The notes under the pieces: model-generated
What the model was told of the DNA's origin: nothing
What the model saw: only the letters and a program-made list of their open reading frames with translations
Database searches by the model: none
NCBI GenBank assembly: GCA_963706885.1
Contig: CAVPNX010000004.1
Coordinates: 1 to 64,000 of the forward strand
Source: Prado023 sp963706885
GTDB taxonomy: Bacteria; Actinomycetota; Actinomycetes; S36-B12; CAIYMF01
Direction: 5' to 3'
DNA length: 64,000 nt
Part shown: piece by piece, positions 26,089 to 34,152 of the stretch
Layout: every line of letters begins with the position of its first letter
How positions within the stretch are numbered: position 1 is the first letter of the stretch
Translations under genes and position numbers: made by a program

Positions 26089-26871
26089 ATGCTGCATCAC
26101 GTCGAAAGTGGAACTGGTCGGCCCGTCGTTCTCCTGCACGCATTCCCCATGGACAGCGCGCTGTGGGCCGCCCAGCGTCGGGCCCTGGGTGCGCAGGGAC
26201 ACCGCGTGATCACCCCGGACCTCCCTGGCTTCGGGGGCAGCGCACCGTCCTCCACGTCGCCGTCCGTGGACGTGATGGCTGATGCCGTGGTCGAGCTCCT
26301 GGATCACCTGGGGATCGAGCAGGCCGTGGTCGGCGGGCTGTCGATGGGCGGCTACGTGACCATGGCGCTGCTGCGCCGGCACCCAGACCGGCTGTCGGCG
26401 ATCGTGCTGGCGGACACCAAGGCCGGTGCTGACACCCCGGAGGCCGCCGCGACCCGTGAGACGGTGGCGGCGGCGGTCGAGGCGGCTGGAACGGCGGCCG
26501 GCATCGCCGACGCGATGCTGCCCAACCTCCTGGGCGCAACGACCCGGGAGTCGCGGCCTGAAGTGGTCGCCACCGTCCGCCGGTGGATCGGCGCCCAGCC
26601 AGCCGCCGGCGTCGCCTGGGCGCAACGGGCGATGGCGGGCCGGCCGGACTCCCGGGCCGACATCGCGGGTTTCGCCCGCCCGGTGCTGGTGGTGTTCGGC
26701 GCCGAGGACACGATCTCCCCGGCCGCCGACGCCGTGGCGATGGCCGATGCGGCGCGATCCGGGGGCAGTGTCACCACGGTCGTCGAGATCCCGGCCGCGG
26801 GACACCTGACGGCAGTGGAGGACCCGCAGGCCGTCACCGACGCACTCCGGGCGTGGCTGGCCGGGCTCTGA
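26089..26871 (+). CDS. Alpha/beta hydrolase fold protein
   Basis: 260-aa hydrolase. HAFPMDSALW (residues ~17-26) is the HGxP-like oxyanion segment, GGLSMGGYV (~83-91) the nucleophile elbow with Ser, FGAEDTISP the acid region and AAGHLTAVEDP the catalytic histidine. This is the standard order of a Ser-Asp-His triad, as in haloperoxidase/3-oxoadipate enol-lactonase-like enzymes. Substrate unknown. The promoter is divergent from that of the small Cys/His protein. Confidence 0.75.
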   Translation: MLHHVESGTGRPVVLLHAFPMDSALWAAQRRALGAQGHRVITPDLPGFGGSAPSSTSPSVDVMADAVVELLDHLGIEQAVVGGLSMGGYVTMALLRRHPDRLSAIVLADTKAGADTPEAAATRETVAAAVEAAGTAAGIADAMLPNLLGATTRESRPEVVATVRRWIGAQPAAGVAWAQRAMAGRPDSRADIAGFARPVLVVFGAEDTISPAADAVAMADAARSGGSVTTVVEIPAAGHLTAVEDPQAVTDALRAWLAGL

Positions 26872-26953
26872 ACGCAGCTGGGTCGGACAGGCTCGGCCCA
26901 CTCGGCGACGACCGATGCCCGGCGGCCGGGCCAGCCCGCTCTCCGGCGACAGA

Positions 26954-26990
26954 GGTCGGACGCGCCGGAACCGTCACGGCGCGCCCGACC
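26954..26990. terminator. Hairpin between convergent hydrolase and ccr genes
   Basis: GGTCGGACGCGCCG and CGGCGCGCCCGACC pair over 14 positions with one mismatch and a 9-base loop, in the 140-base gap between two convergent stops. No T-run. Confidence 0.5.
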
Positions 26991-27012
26991 GTCTCCGGTC
27001 CGCGATTCGGCG

Positions 27013-28352
27013 TCAGAGGTCGCGGAACCTGTTGATCGCGTCGATGTGCGTGGCGCGCTTGGCCTCGTCGCGCACGCCCAGGCCCTCCTCGGGTGCCAGG
27101 CACAGCACGCCGATCTTGCCCTGGTGCCGGTTGCGGTGGACGTCGTTGGCGGCCTCGCCGGTGTTCTCCAGCGGGAACACCTTCGACAGGGTCGGGTGAA
27201 CCAGGCCCTTGTCGACCAGCCGATTGGCCTCGTAGGCCTCGCGGTAGTTGGCGAAGTGCGAGCCGATGATCCGCTTCAGGTTCATCCAGAAGTACCGGTT
27301 GTCGTACTCATGCATGTACCCCGACGTCGAGGCGCAGGAGACGATCGTGCCGCCCTTGCGGGTCACGTACACCGACGCGCCGAACGTCTCCCGGCCGGGG
27401 TGCTCGAACACGATGTCGACATCCTCGCCGCCGGTGAGCTCACGGATCTTCTTGCCGAACCGCTGCCACTCCTTCGGGTCCTGGGTGGCCGGGTCCTTCC
27501 AGAACTTGTAGCCCTCGGCATTGCGGTCGATGACCAGCTCGGCGCCCATCCTGCGGCAGATCTCGGCCTTCTCCGGGCTGGAGACCACGCAGACCGGGAT
27601 CGCCCCACCGTTGAGCGCCATCTGGGTGGCGTAGGAGCCCAGGCCGCCGGAGGCGCCCCAGATGAGCACGGTGTCGCCCTGCTTCATGCCCGCCCCGTTG
27701 CGGGAGACGAGCTGGCGGTACGCGGTGGAGTTGACCAGCCCGGGAGCCGCGGCCTCCTCCCAGGTCAGGTGCTTGGGCTTGGGCATCAACTGGTTGGACT
27801 TCACCAGGGCGATCTCCGCCAGACCACCGAAGTTGGTCTCGAACCCCCAGATCCGCTGCTCCGGGTCCATCATCGTGTCGTTGTGCCCCATCGGGCTCTC
27901 GAGCTCGACGCTCAGGCAGTGCGCGACGACCTCGTCACCGGGCTTCCAGGCGTTGACCCCGGGGCCGGTGCGCAGCACGACGCCGGCGAGGTCGGAACCG
28001 ACGATGTGGTAGGGCAGGTCGTGGCGCTTGGCCAGCTCGTGGGTGCGCCCGTACCGGGACAGGAACCCGAACGTCGACACCGGCTCGAAGATGGACGTCC
28101 ACACGGTGTTGTAGTTGATGCCCGGAGGCCATCACCGCGACGAGCGCCTCACCCGGGCCCAGCTCGGGGACCGGGACATCGGTCGAGGTGCAGCGCCTTG
28201 CGGGGGTCCTTGTCCCGGGTGGCCATCCCGGCGAACATCTCCTGCTCATCCTCATGGACGGTCACAGCTCGGTAGGACTCGGGCAGGGGGATCTCGGCGA
28301 AGCCCGGCTCGAGATGGGCATCGCTCTGGATCGCGTCGAGGATCTGCTTCAC
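27013..28352 (-). CDS. ccr: Crotonyl-CoA carboxylase/reductase (two apparent 1-base insertions)
   Basis: Reductively carboxylates crotonyl-CoA to (2S)-ethylmalonyl-CoA with NADPH and CO2, the key step of the ethylmalonyl-CoA pathway and a source of polyketide extender units. Most of the protein is in one frame (27013-28104): FEPVSTFGFLSRYGR, the zinc-less MDR fold, nucleotide-binding WGASGGLGSYATQ and HPGRETFGAS. The N-terminus MKQILDAIQSDAHLEPG is in another frame from GTG 28352 (GGAGG upstream). Removing one base at 28181-28182 and one at 28121-28123 restores a continuous 445-aa protein of normal length. The promoter overlaps a palindrome shared with the dehydrogenase operon at 17.2 kb. Confidence 0.88.
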
Positions 28353-28390
28353 GGGGACCTCCAGGGAGTGGGACGGGGAGTGGTCCCATT

Positions 28391-28412
28391 CAGGCTACTG
28401 CCCAGTAACCGG
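28391..28412 (-). promoter_or_regulatory. Palindromic operator overlapping the ccr -10 box
   Basis: On the minus strand GGTTACTGGGCAGTAGCC, differing at two of 18 bases from the site before the hydroxyacyl-CoA dehydrogenase gene. The right arm contains TAGCCT (28392-28397), a good -10 box about 40 bases before the ccr GTG. A protein bound here would block transcription. Confidence 0.6.
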
Positions 28413-28502
28413 TGGACGTCACCCGGGGGAGGGTGCCGGCCGCGGGCAAGCCAGCACCCCTGATCGCCCATGGGCTGGGCGAATCCGGCATCCGACCCGC
28501 GC

Positions 28503-28991
28503 TCAGTGGGCGGGGGCGTCCGTGGCCGGCTCGACCAGCTCGACGAGCACCCCGCCGCAGTCCTTGGGGTGCACGAAGTTGACCCGGGAACCGGCCGTGC
28601 CGCGCTTGGGGACGTCGTAGAGAAGGCGCACCCCCGCGGCACGCAGGCGCTCCCCGGCCATGTCGATGTCGCTGACGCGGAACGCCAGCTGCTGCATCCC
28701 CTCGCCGCTGCGAGCCAGGAACTTGCCGATGGGGGAGTCCGCACGCAGGGGGGCCAGCAGCTGCAGGAACGACCCCGAGCCCGCGATGTCGATCATCGCC
28801 TCGCGCACGCCCTGCTCCTCGTTGACCTCCTCGTGCACCGAATGCAGGCCGAACGCGCGCTCGTAGAACGCGATTGCCGCATCCAGGTCGGCCACGGCCA
28901 GGCCGACATGGTCGATCCGCTCGACCAGGGGACCGAGGGCCGCGACGGGTGACGTACCGGGCATCTCGGGCGCGGGGGTGGGGGTGTCCAT
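28503..28991 (-). CDS. mce: Methylmalonyl-CoA / ethylmalonyl-CoA epimerase
   Basis: Vicinal-oxygen-chelate enzyme that interconverts the 2S and 2R epimers so that the B12 mutases can use them. In the 162-aa protein, metal ligands are visible as His in IDHVGLAVADLDAA (~residue 26), Gln in GMQQLAFRV and Glu in GVLVELVEP. FVHPKDCGG is a family hallmark. ATG 28991 follows AGGAAGG; an upstream in-frame start adds only Pro/Ser-rich residues. TAGGCT near 29081 is a possible -10 with an ~85-base leader. Confidence 0.87.
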   Translation of the reverse strand: MDTPTPAPEMPGTSPVAALGPLVERIDHVGLAVADLDAAIAFYERAFGLHSVHEEVNEEQGVREAMIDIAGSGSFLQLLAPLRADSPIGKFLARSGEGMQQLAFRVSDIDMAGERLRAAGVRLLYDVPKRGTAGSRVNFVHPKDCGGVLVELVEPATDAPAH

Positions 28992-29202
28992 CGGAACCGC
29001 CTTCCTGTCCGGCGCGGGACCGGACCCGTAGCTGGGGCGCACGGGGCGACGATCCCCATCGCACGCGGATTCAGCCTACGCCGTGGGCGATCCGGCCGGT
29101 GGGGCAGGCGTGTCGGGACCGGTTGCCGGTGCCCAGAGGAAGCGACCGGCCACCGATCGCTGGGCGAGCCGTGCCGGTGTTCCGTGCCGCCGGACCCGTG
29201 AC

Positions 29203-29208
29203 TATCGT
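29203..29208 (+). promoter_or_regulatory. Candidate -10 box for the thiolase gene
   Basis: TATCGT about 42 bases before ATG 29250; GAGAGG supplies the ribosome-binding site. Confidence 0.35.
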
Positions 29209-29249
29209 GGCCCTTGAGGCAGTTCACCAGACGAACAGAGAGGCACGCC

Positions 29250-30437
29250 ATGTCCGGATCCGTCATCGTCGCCGGAGCCCGCACCCCGATGGGTCGGTTG
29301 CTCGGGTCCCTCAAGGGGTTCTCCGCCGCCGAGCTCGGGGGCATCGCCATCAAGGGGGCCCTGGAGAAGGCCGGCGTGTCCGGCGACCAGGTGCAGTACG
29401 TGATCATGGGGCACGTGATCCAGGCCGGTGCCGGGCAGATCACCGCCCGCCAGGCGGCCCTCGCCGGTGGGATCCCGCTGGACGTCCCAGCCCTGACGAT
29501 CAACAAGGTCTGCCTGTCGGGCATCGACGCGATCGCCCTGGCCGACCAGCTGATCCGCGCCGGCGAGTTCGACATCGTCGTGGCCGGTGGCATGGAGTCC
29601 ATGACCAACGCCCCGCACGTGCTCGTCGGCAGTCGCGAGGGCGTCAAGTACGGCGACTGGACCATGAAGGACTCCATGGCCCACGACGCGCTGTTCTGCG
29701 CCATCGACGGCCTCGCGATGGGACTGTCGACCGAGCAGTTCAACTCCCGCTACGACCTCACCCGCGAGGAGCAGGACGAGTTCTCGGCGCGCTCCCACCA
29801 GCTGGCGGCGCGCGCCGCGAAGGATGGCCTCTTCGACGACGAGATCGTGCCGGTGTCCATCCCGCAGCGCAAGGGCGACCCGATCGAGTTCAGCGTGGAC
29901 GAGGGTGTGCGCGCCGACACCACGGTCGAGTCACTGTCACGGCTGCGCCCGGCGTTCACCAAGGACGGCACCATCACCGCCGGCTCGGCCTCGCAGATCT
30001 CCGACGGCGCGGCTGCGGTGGTCGTGATGAGCAAGGCCAAGGCCGAGGAGCTGGGCCTGACGTGGCTGGCTGAGATCGGCGCCCACGGCGTGGTCGCCGG
30101 CCCGGACGCCTCGCTGCAGGAGCAACCGGCCAACGCGGTGCTCAAGGCATGCGAGAAGGAGGGCATCACCCCGGCCGACCTCGACCTGCTCGAGCTCAAC
30201 GAGGCCTTCGCCGCTGTCGGGCTCGTCTCGACGAAGAAGCTCGGTGTTGATCCGGAGAAGGTCAACGTCAACGGTGGAGCGATCGCGATGGGGCACCCGG
30301 TCGGGATGTCCGGCGCCCGGATCGTGCTGCACCTGGCCCTGGAACTCAAGCGGCGTGGCGGCGGTGTGGGGGCGGCAGCCCTCTGCGGCGGCGGCGGGCA
30401 GGGCGACGGCCTGATCGTCCGGGTACCCACGGCCTGA
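29250..30437 (+). CDS. Acetyl-CoA C-acetyltransferase (thiolase)
   Basis: Condenses two acetyl-CoA to acetoacetyl-CoA, or cleaves it, the entry to C4 metabolism with the dehydrogenases and Ccr nearby. 395 aa, normal for biosynthetic thiolases. The nucleophilic Cys is in TINKVCLSGIDA (~residue 89), the catalytic His in GGAIAMGHPVGMSGAR and the second Cys in AALCGGGGQGDG. The N-terminal SVIVAGARTPMGRLLGSL is typical of AtoB/PhaA. Start at ATG 29250 is set by the upstream GAGAGG; the in-frame TTG at 29214 is less likely. Confidence 0.92.
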   Translation: MSGSVIVAGARTPMGRLLGSLKGFSAAELGGIAIKGALEKAGVSGDQVQYVIMGHVIQAGAGQITARQAALAGGIPLDVPALTINKVCLSGIDAIALADQLIRAGEFDIVVAGGMESMTNAPHVLVGSREGVKYGDWTMKDSMAHDALFCAIDGLAMGLSTEQFNSRYDLTREEQDEFSARSHQLAARAAKDGLFDDEIVPVSIPQRKGDPIEFSVDEGVRADTTVESLSRLRPAFTKDGTITAGSASQISDGAAAVVVMSKAKAEELGLTWLAEIGAHGVVAGPDASLQEQPANAVLKACEKEGITPADLDLLELNEAFAAVGLVSTKKLGVDPEKVNVNGGAIAMGHPVGMSGARIVLHLALELKRRGGGVGAAALCGGGGQGDGLIVRVPTA

Positions 30438-30497
30438 ACCGATCGGTGACGACCGGTCCGTGGGGGTCCGGCTCCCGGACTCTGTCGGCGGTGGATC

Positions 30498-30537
30498 GAT
30501 CCGGATCTGCGACCATTCGTAGTCGGAGATCCGGATC
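30498..30537. repeat. 16-bp inverted repeat between thiolase and meaB
   Basis: GATCCGGATCTGCGAC and GTCGGAGATCCGGATC (30522-30537) are reverse complements at 15 of 16 positions around an 8-base loop. It lies in the 188-base gap before meaB and could be a terminator for the thiolase gene or an operator; no T-run follows. Confidence 0.55.
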
Positions 30538-30625
30538 ACGCGCAGGCTGATCCGTTCGGGAGCGGACCATTCGGGTCGGACCGGTCGGGTGACGGGTCGG
30601 CTGGCGGGGCGGAGGAGGGTGAGTC

Positions 30626-31588
30626 GTGGCACGCAGCGTGGACGTTGCCGAGCTGGTCGAGCGCGCCCTGGCGGGTGACCCCCGCTCGGTCGGCCGGCTG
30701 ATCACGCTCGTGGAGGACGGCGCCCCGCAGCTGCGCGCCCTGATGGCTGCGCTGGCGCCGAAGTCCGGCACCGCCCACATCGTGGGCCTCACCGGCTCGC
30801 CGGGTGTCGGGAAGTCCACCACGACCTCCGCCCTGGTCGCGCAGTTCCGCGCCGCCGGGCGCCGGGTCGGGGTGCTGGCCGTCGACCCGTCCTCGCCGTT
30901 CTCCGGGGGTGCCCTGCTCGGCGACCGGATCCGGATGCAGGAGCACGCCACGGATCCCGAGGTGTTCATCCGCTCGATGGCCTCCCGAGGGCATCTGGGC
31001 GGTCTGGCATCAGCAACGCCGCAGGCGGTGCGTGTCCTCGATGCGGCCGGCTGCGACCCGGTGCTCGTCGAGACGGTGGGGGTCGGGCAGTCCGAGGTCG
31101 AGGTCGCCAGCGAGGCGGATACCACCATCGTGCTGCTGGCCCCCGGCATGGGCGACGGGATCCAGGCGGCGAAGGCCGGCATCCTCGAGGTGGGCGACAT
31201 CTTCGTGGTGAACAAGGCCGACCGTGACGGGGCCGACGCGACCGCCCGCGAGCTGCGCCACATGATCAGCCTCGGTCCCTCGGGCGTGGCCGGTGCGTGG
31301 AAGCCACCCGTGCTGAAGGTGGTGGCCACCCGCGGTGAGGGCCTGCCCGAGCTGGTGGCGGCGATCGACGGGCACCGGCAGTGGTTGGGGTCCTCGGGGA
31401 CGGGGGCGACGCGGCGTCGCAGCCGCGCCCGCGCCGAGATCCAGGGCATCGCCCTGGCAGCGCTCCAGGCCCGGTTCGCCGGGATCGGGGGGGAGGGAGC
31501 CCTCGACGGGCTGGCCGACGACGTCGCGGCAGGTCGTACCGACGCCTTCACGGCCGCCGACCGGATCGTGGCTGAGGTCGCGGGCTGA
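30626..31588 (+). CDS. meaB: Methylmalonyl-CoA mutase-associated G-protein chaperone
   Basis: P-loop GTPase (MeaB/ArgK) that loads and protects coenzyme B12 in acyl-CoA mutases. The 320-aa protein has Walker A GSPGVGKST (~residues 55-63), the switch segment VDPSSPFSGGALLGDRIRMQ, the ETVGVGQSE motif characteristic of the family, and the base-specificity motif NKAD. GTG 30626 follows GGAGGAGG. Directly upstream of the mutase large subunit, its expected client together with MeaA. Confidence 0.92.
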   Translation: MARSVDVAELVERALAGDPRSVGRLITLVEDGAPQLRALMAALAPKSGTAHIVGLTGSPGVGKSTTTSALVAQFRAAGRRVGVLAVDPSSPFSGGALLGDRIRMQEHATDPEVFIRSMASRGHLGGLASATPQAVRVLDAAGCDPVLVETVGVGQSEVEVASEADTTIVLLAPGMGDGIQAAKAGILEVGDIFVVNKADRDGADATARELRHMISLGPSGVAGAWKPPVLKVVATRGEGLPELVAAIDGHRQWLGSSGTGATRRRSRARAEIQGIALAALQARFAGIGGEGALDGLADDVAAGRTDAFTAADRIVAEVAG

Positions 31589-31638
31589 GCCGCAGGGCGT
31601 CGTCCCCACCTCGGGGGACCACCAGCGGCCGCGGCGAG

Positions 31639-31644
31639 TACCGT
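31639..31644 (+). promoter_or_regulatory. -10 box of leaderless mutase promoter
   Basis: TACCGT, seven bases (GACCTGC), ATG 31652. Confidence 0.45.
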
Positions 31645-31651
31645 GACCTGC

Positions 31652-33343
31652 ATGAGCAGCGCTGAGGGTCGTTCCCGCTGGGAGGCCGACTACGACGCCG
31701 CGCTGGCGTCGGGCAAGGTCCGCGACGCGGACTTCACCACCCTGTCCGGTGACGAGGTGGAACCCGTCTACGGCCCACCCGACGGCGCCGAGCCGGTGGC
31801 CCAGATCGGGTGGCCGGGCCAGTTCCCGTTCACCCGCGGTCTCTACCCGACGGGCTACCGGGGCCGCCTGTGGACCATCCGGCAGTTCGCCGGGTTCGGC
31901 AATGCCGAGCAGACCAACGGCCGGTTCCGCGACATCCTGGCCGCCGGAGGAGGCGGGCTCTCGGTCGCCTTCGACATGCCCACCCTGATGGGCCGCGACT
32001 CCGACGATCCCCTGGCCCTCGGTGAGGTCGGCCACTGCGGTGTGGCGATCGACTCCGCGCGCGACATGGAGGTCCTCTTCGCGGGCATCCCGCTGGCCGA
32101 GGTCACGACCTCGATGACGATCTCCGGCCCGGCCGTGCCGATCTTCGCGATGTACGTCGTGGCCGCGGAGCGCCAGGGTGTGGACGTCAGCACCCTGGAC
32201 GGCACCCTGCAGACCGACATCTTCAAGGAGTACACCGCCCAGAAGGAGTGGCTGTTCGGGCCCGAGCCGCACCTGCGCCTGATCGGCGACCTCATGGAGT
32301 GGACCGGTGCGAACGTGCCGAAGTACAAGCCCCTGAGCGTGTCGGGGTACCACATCCGCGAGGCTGGTGCCACGGCCGCCCAGGAGCTCGCCTTCACGCT
32401 CGCCGACGGCTTCGGGTACGTCGAGCTGGGGCTGTCCCGCGGCCTGGACGTCGACGAGTTCGCCCCCGGGTTGTCCTTCTTCTTCGACGCGCACATCGAC
32501 TTCTTCGAGGAGATCGCCAAGTTCCGCGCCGCCCGGCGGATCTGGGCGAGGTGGTTGCGCGACGAGTACGGCGCCACCACCGACCGGGCGCAGTGGCTGC
32601 GCTTCCACACCCAGACCGCGGGGGTGAGCCTGACCGCCCCGCAGCCGGACAACAACATCGTGCGCACCGCGATCGAGGCCCTGGCAGCGGTGCTCGGTGG
32701 GACGAACTCGCTGCACACGAACGCCCTGGACGAGGTCCTGGCGCTGCCCAGTGAGAAGGCCGCGCAGATCGCCCTTCGCACGCAACAGGTCATCGCCGAG
32801 GAGACCGGGGTGGCCAACGTCGCCGACCCGCTGGGCGGCAGCTGGTACGTCGAGGCCCTGACCGATCGGATCGAGGCGCAGGCCGAGGCGATCTTCGCCC
32901 AGATCCGCGAGCTCGGCGCCCGACGTCGGCCCGGTGAGGACCACCCGATCGGCCCGATCACCTCGGGCCTGCTGGCCGGGATCGAGAGCGGGTGGTTCAC
33001 CGGCCTGATCGCCGATGCCGCCTTCGAGCACCAGCGCGCCGTGGAGGACGGTCGCAAGCGTGTCGTCGGCGTCAACGTCCACACCGACGCCATCGAGACC
33101 CCCCTGGAGATCCTGCGTGTGTCCCATGAGGTCGAGCGGGAGCAGGTCGACCAGCTCGCGCGGCGACGCGTGGAACGGGACCCTGCGGCCGTCGAGAAGT
33201 CGCTGGTGCGGCTGGCCGAGGCGTCGCGCACCGACGCCAACCTCGTCCCGCTGCTGATCGAGGCCGCCCGCGTCGAGGCCACGCTGGGGGAGATGTGCGA
33301 CGTGCTCCGGGCCGAGTGGGGAACCTACCGCGAGCCGATCTGA
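31652..33343 (+). CDS. Acyl-CoA mutase large subunit (methylmalonyl-CoA mutase family) without B12 domain
   Basis: A 563-aa substrate-binding barrel of the B12-dependent mutase family. It ends at ~residue 560 and lacks the cobalamin-binding DxHxxG domain, so a separate small subunit is required, as in IcmA/IcmB or HcmA/HcmB; none is in the window. FPFTRGLYPTGYRGR and LSVAFDMPTLMGRDSDD are family landmarks. By eye, Tyr in PTGYRG and Arg in PHLRLIGD align with the Tyr/Arg pair that holds the carboxylate in methylmalonyl-CoA mutase, rather than the Phe/Gln of isobutyryl-CoA mutase, but overall length is IcmA-like. Specificity is therefore open. ATG 31652 fits the leaderless promoter better than the in-frame start at 31643. 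Confidence 0.82.
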   Translation: MSSAEGRSRWEADYDAALASGKVRDADFTTLSGDEVEPVYGPPDGAEPVAQIGWPGQFPFTRGLYPTGYRGRLWTIRQFAGFGNAEQTNGRFRDILAAGGGGLSVAFDMPTLMGRDSDDPLALGEVGHCGVAIDSARDMEVLFAGIPLAEVTTSMTISGPAVPIFAMYVVAAERQGVDVSTLDGTLQTDIFKEYTAQKEWLFGPEPHLRLIGDLMEWTGANVPKYKPLSVSGYHIREAGATAAQELAFTLADGFGYVELGLSRGLDVDEFAPGLSFFFDAHIDFFEEIAKFRAARRIWARWLRDEYGATTDRAQWLRFHTQTAGVSLTAPQPDNNIVRTAIEALAAVLGGTNSLHTNALDEVLALPSEKAAQIALRTQQVIAEETGVANVADPLGGSWYVEALTDRIEAQAEAIFAQIRELGARRRPGEDHPIGPITSGLLAGIESGWFTGLIADAAFEHQRAVEDGRKRVVGVNVHTDAIETPLEILRVSHEVEREQVDQLARRRVERDPAAVEKSLVRLAEASRTDANLVPLLIEAARVEATLGEMCDVLRAEWGTYREPI

Positions 33344-33379
33344 GCCGATCTGAGCCGCAGCCGGACCTCGGGGCTGGCC

Positions 33380-34152
33380 TCAGGGCCCCGTGGGACCGGC
33401 TGGGTCCACGGAACGCAGATGCGCCAGCAGGGACAGGACCTCGACCATGGCCGTGGGGGTCGGGTACGCGGTGGCGGGCCAGGCTCGGACCGGGACCCAC
33501 CTTGATCGCCAGGTCCGTCGGGCGCAGCACTGCCATGGCCGACTCGTCCGTGACGTCATCGCCGGCGAAGAGCACGCGGCGGCCCGGGTCGGCCTCGAGG
33601 AGGGCCCGCAGTGCTGAACCCTTGTCCAGGGGACGCAACGAGAGCTCGACCACCAGCTTGCCCTCAAGGCTGAACGTGCCCGGGAGGTTGTCGGTGAGGT
33701 GCCGCACCCGCTCCAGGGCAGCCTGCCCATCGGGGTCAGTACAGCCCCGCACGTGCACCGCCAGCCCGGCGGGCTTGTCCTCGAGTCGGATCCCCGGGAT
33801 CGCCCCCACCAACTCGGCGACACGTCCCCGGATCTCGACCAGCGCGGCCGCCTCGTGGGCCTCCGGCGTCAGGTCGGCCCCGATCTCCTGTCCGTGGGAG
33901 CCGACGAGGGTCGCAACCTCCGCCGCCCCGCTGACCGTGGCAAGGTCACGCCGGGAGCGCCCCGAGACCAGCACGACCTCGGTCGCGGGGGAGGCGGAGA
34001 GCTCCCGCAGCAGCTCCAGCGCCCCGGGCGCCGGGCGGGCCTCGGACGGTACGGCCACGATCGGGGAGATCGTCCCGTCGAAGTCCAGGGCGACCAGCAG
34101 GCGCTCCCCGTCGGCCAGGTCCTCGAGCGCCCCGAGCAGGTCAGGGTGACAT
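33380..34152 (-). CDS. otsB: Trehalose-6-phosphate phosphatase (two apparent 1-base insertions)
   Basis: HAD phosphatase that releases trehalose from trehalose-6-phosphate. The first HAD motif is LVALDFDGTISPI with the nucleophile Asp; VLVSGRSRRDL is motif II, and GDDVTDESAM motif IV. If one C is removed from the CCC at 34144-34146, the gene starts ATG-TCA-CCT (M-S-P-D-L-L) overlapping the otsA stop. A second extra base at 33455-33464 shifts the last ~27 codons, whose proper end reads TAMVEVLSLLAHLRS. With both removed the protein is 256 aa, normal for OtsB. Confidence 0.82.
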
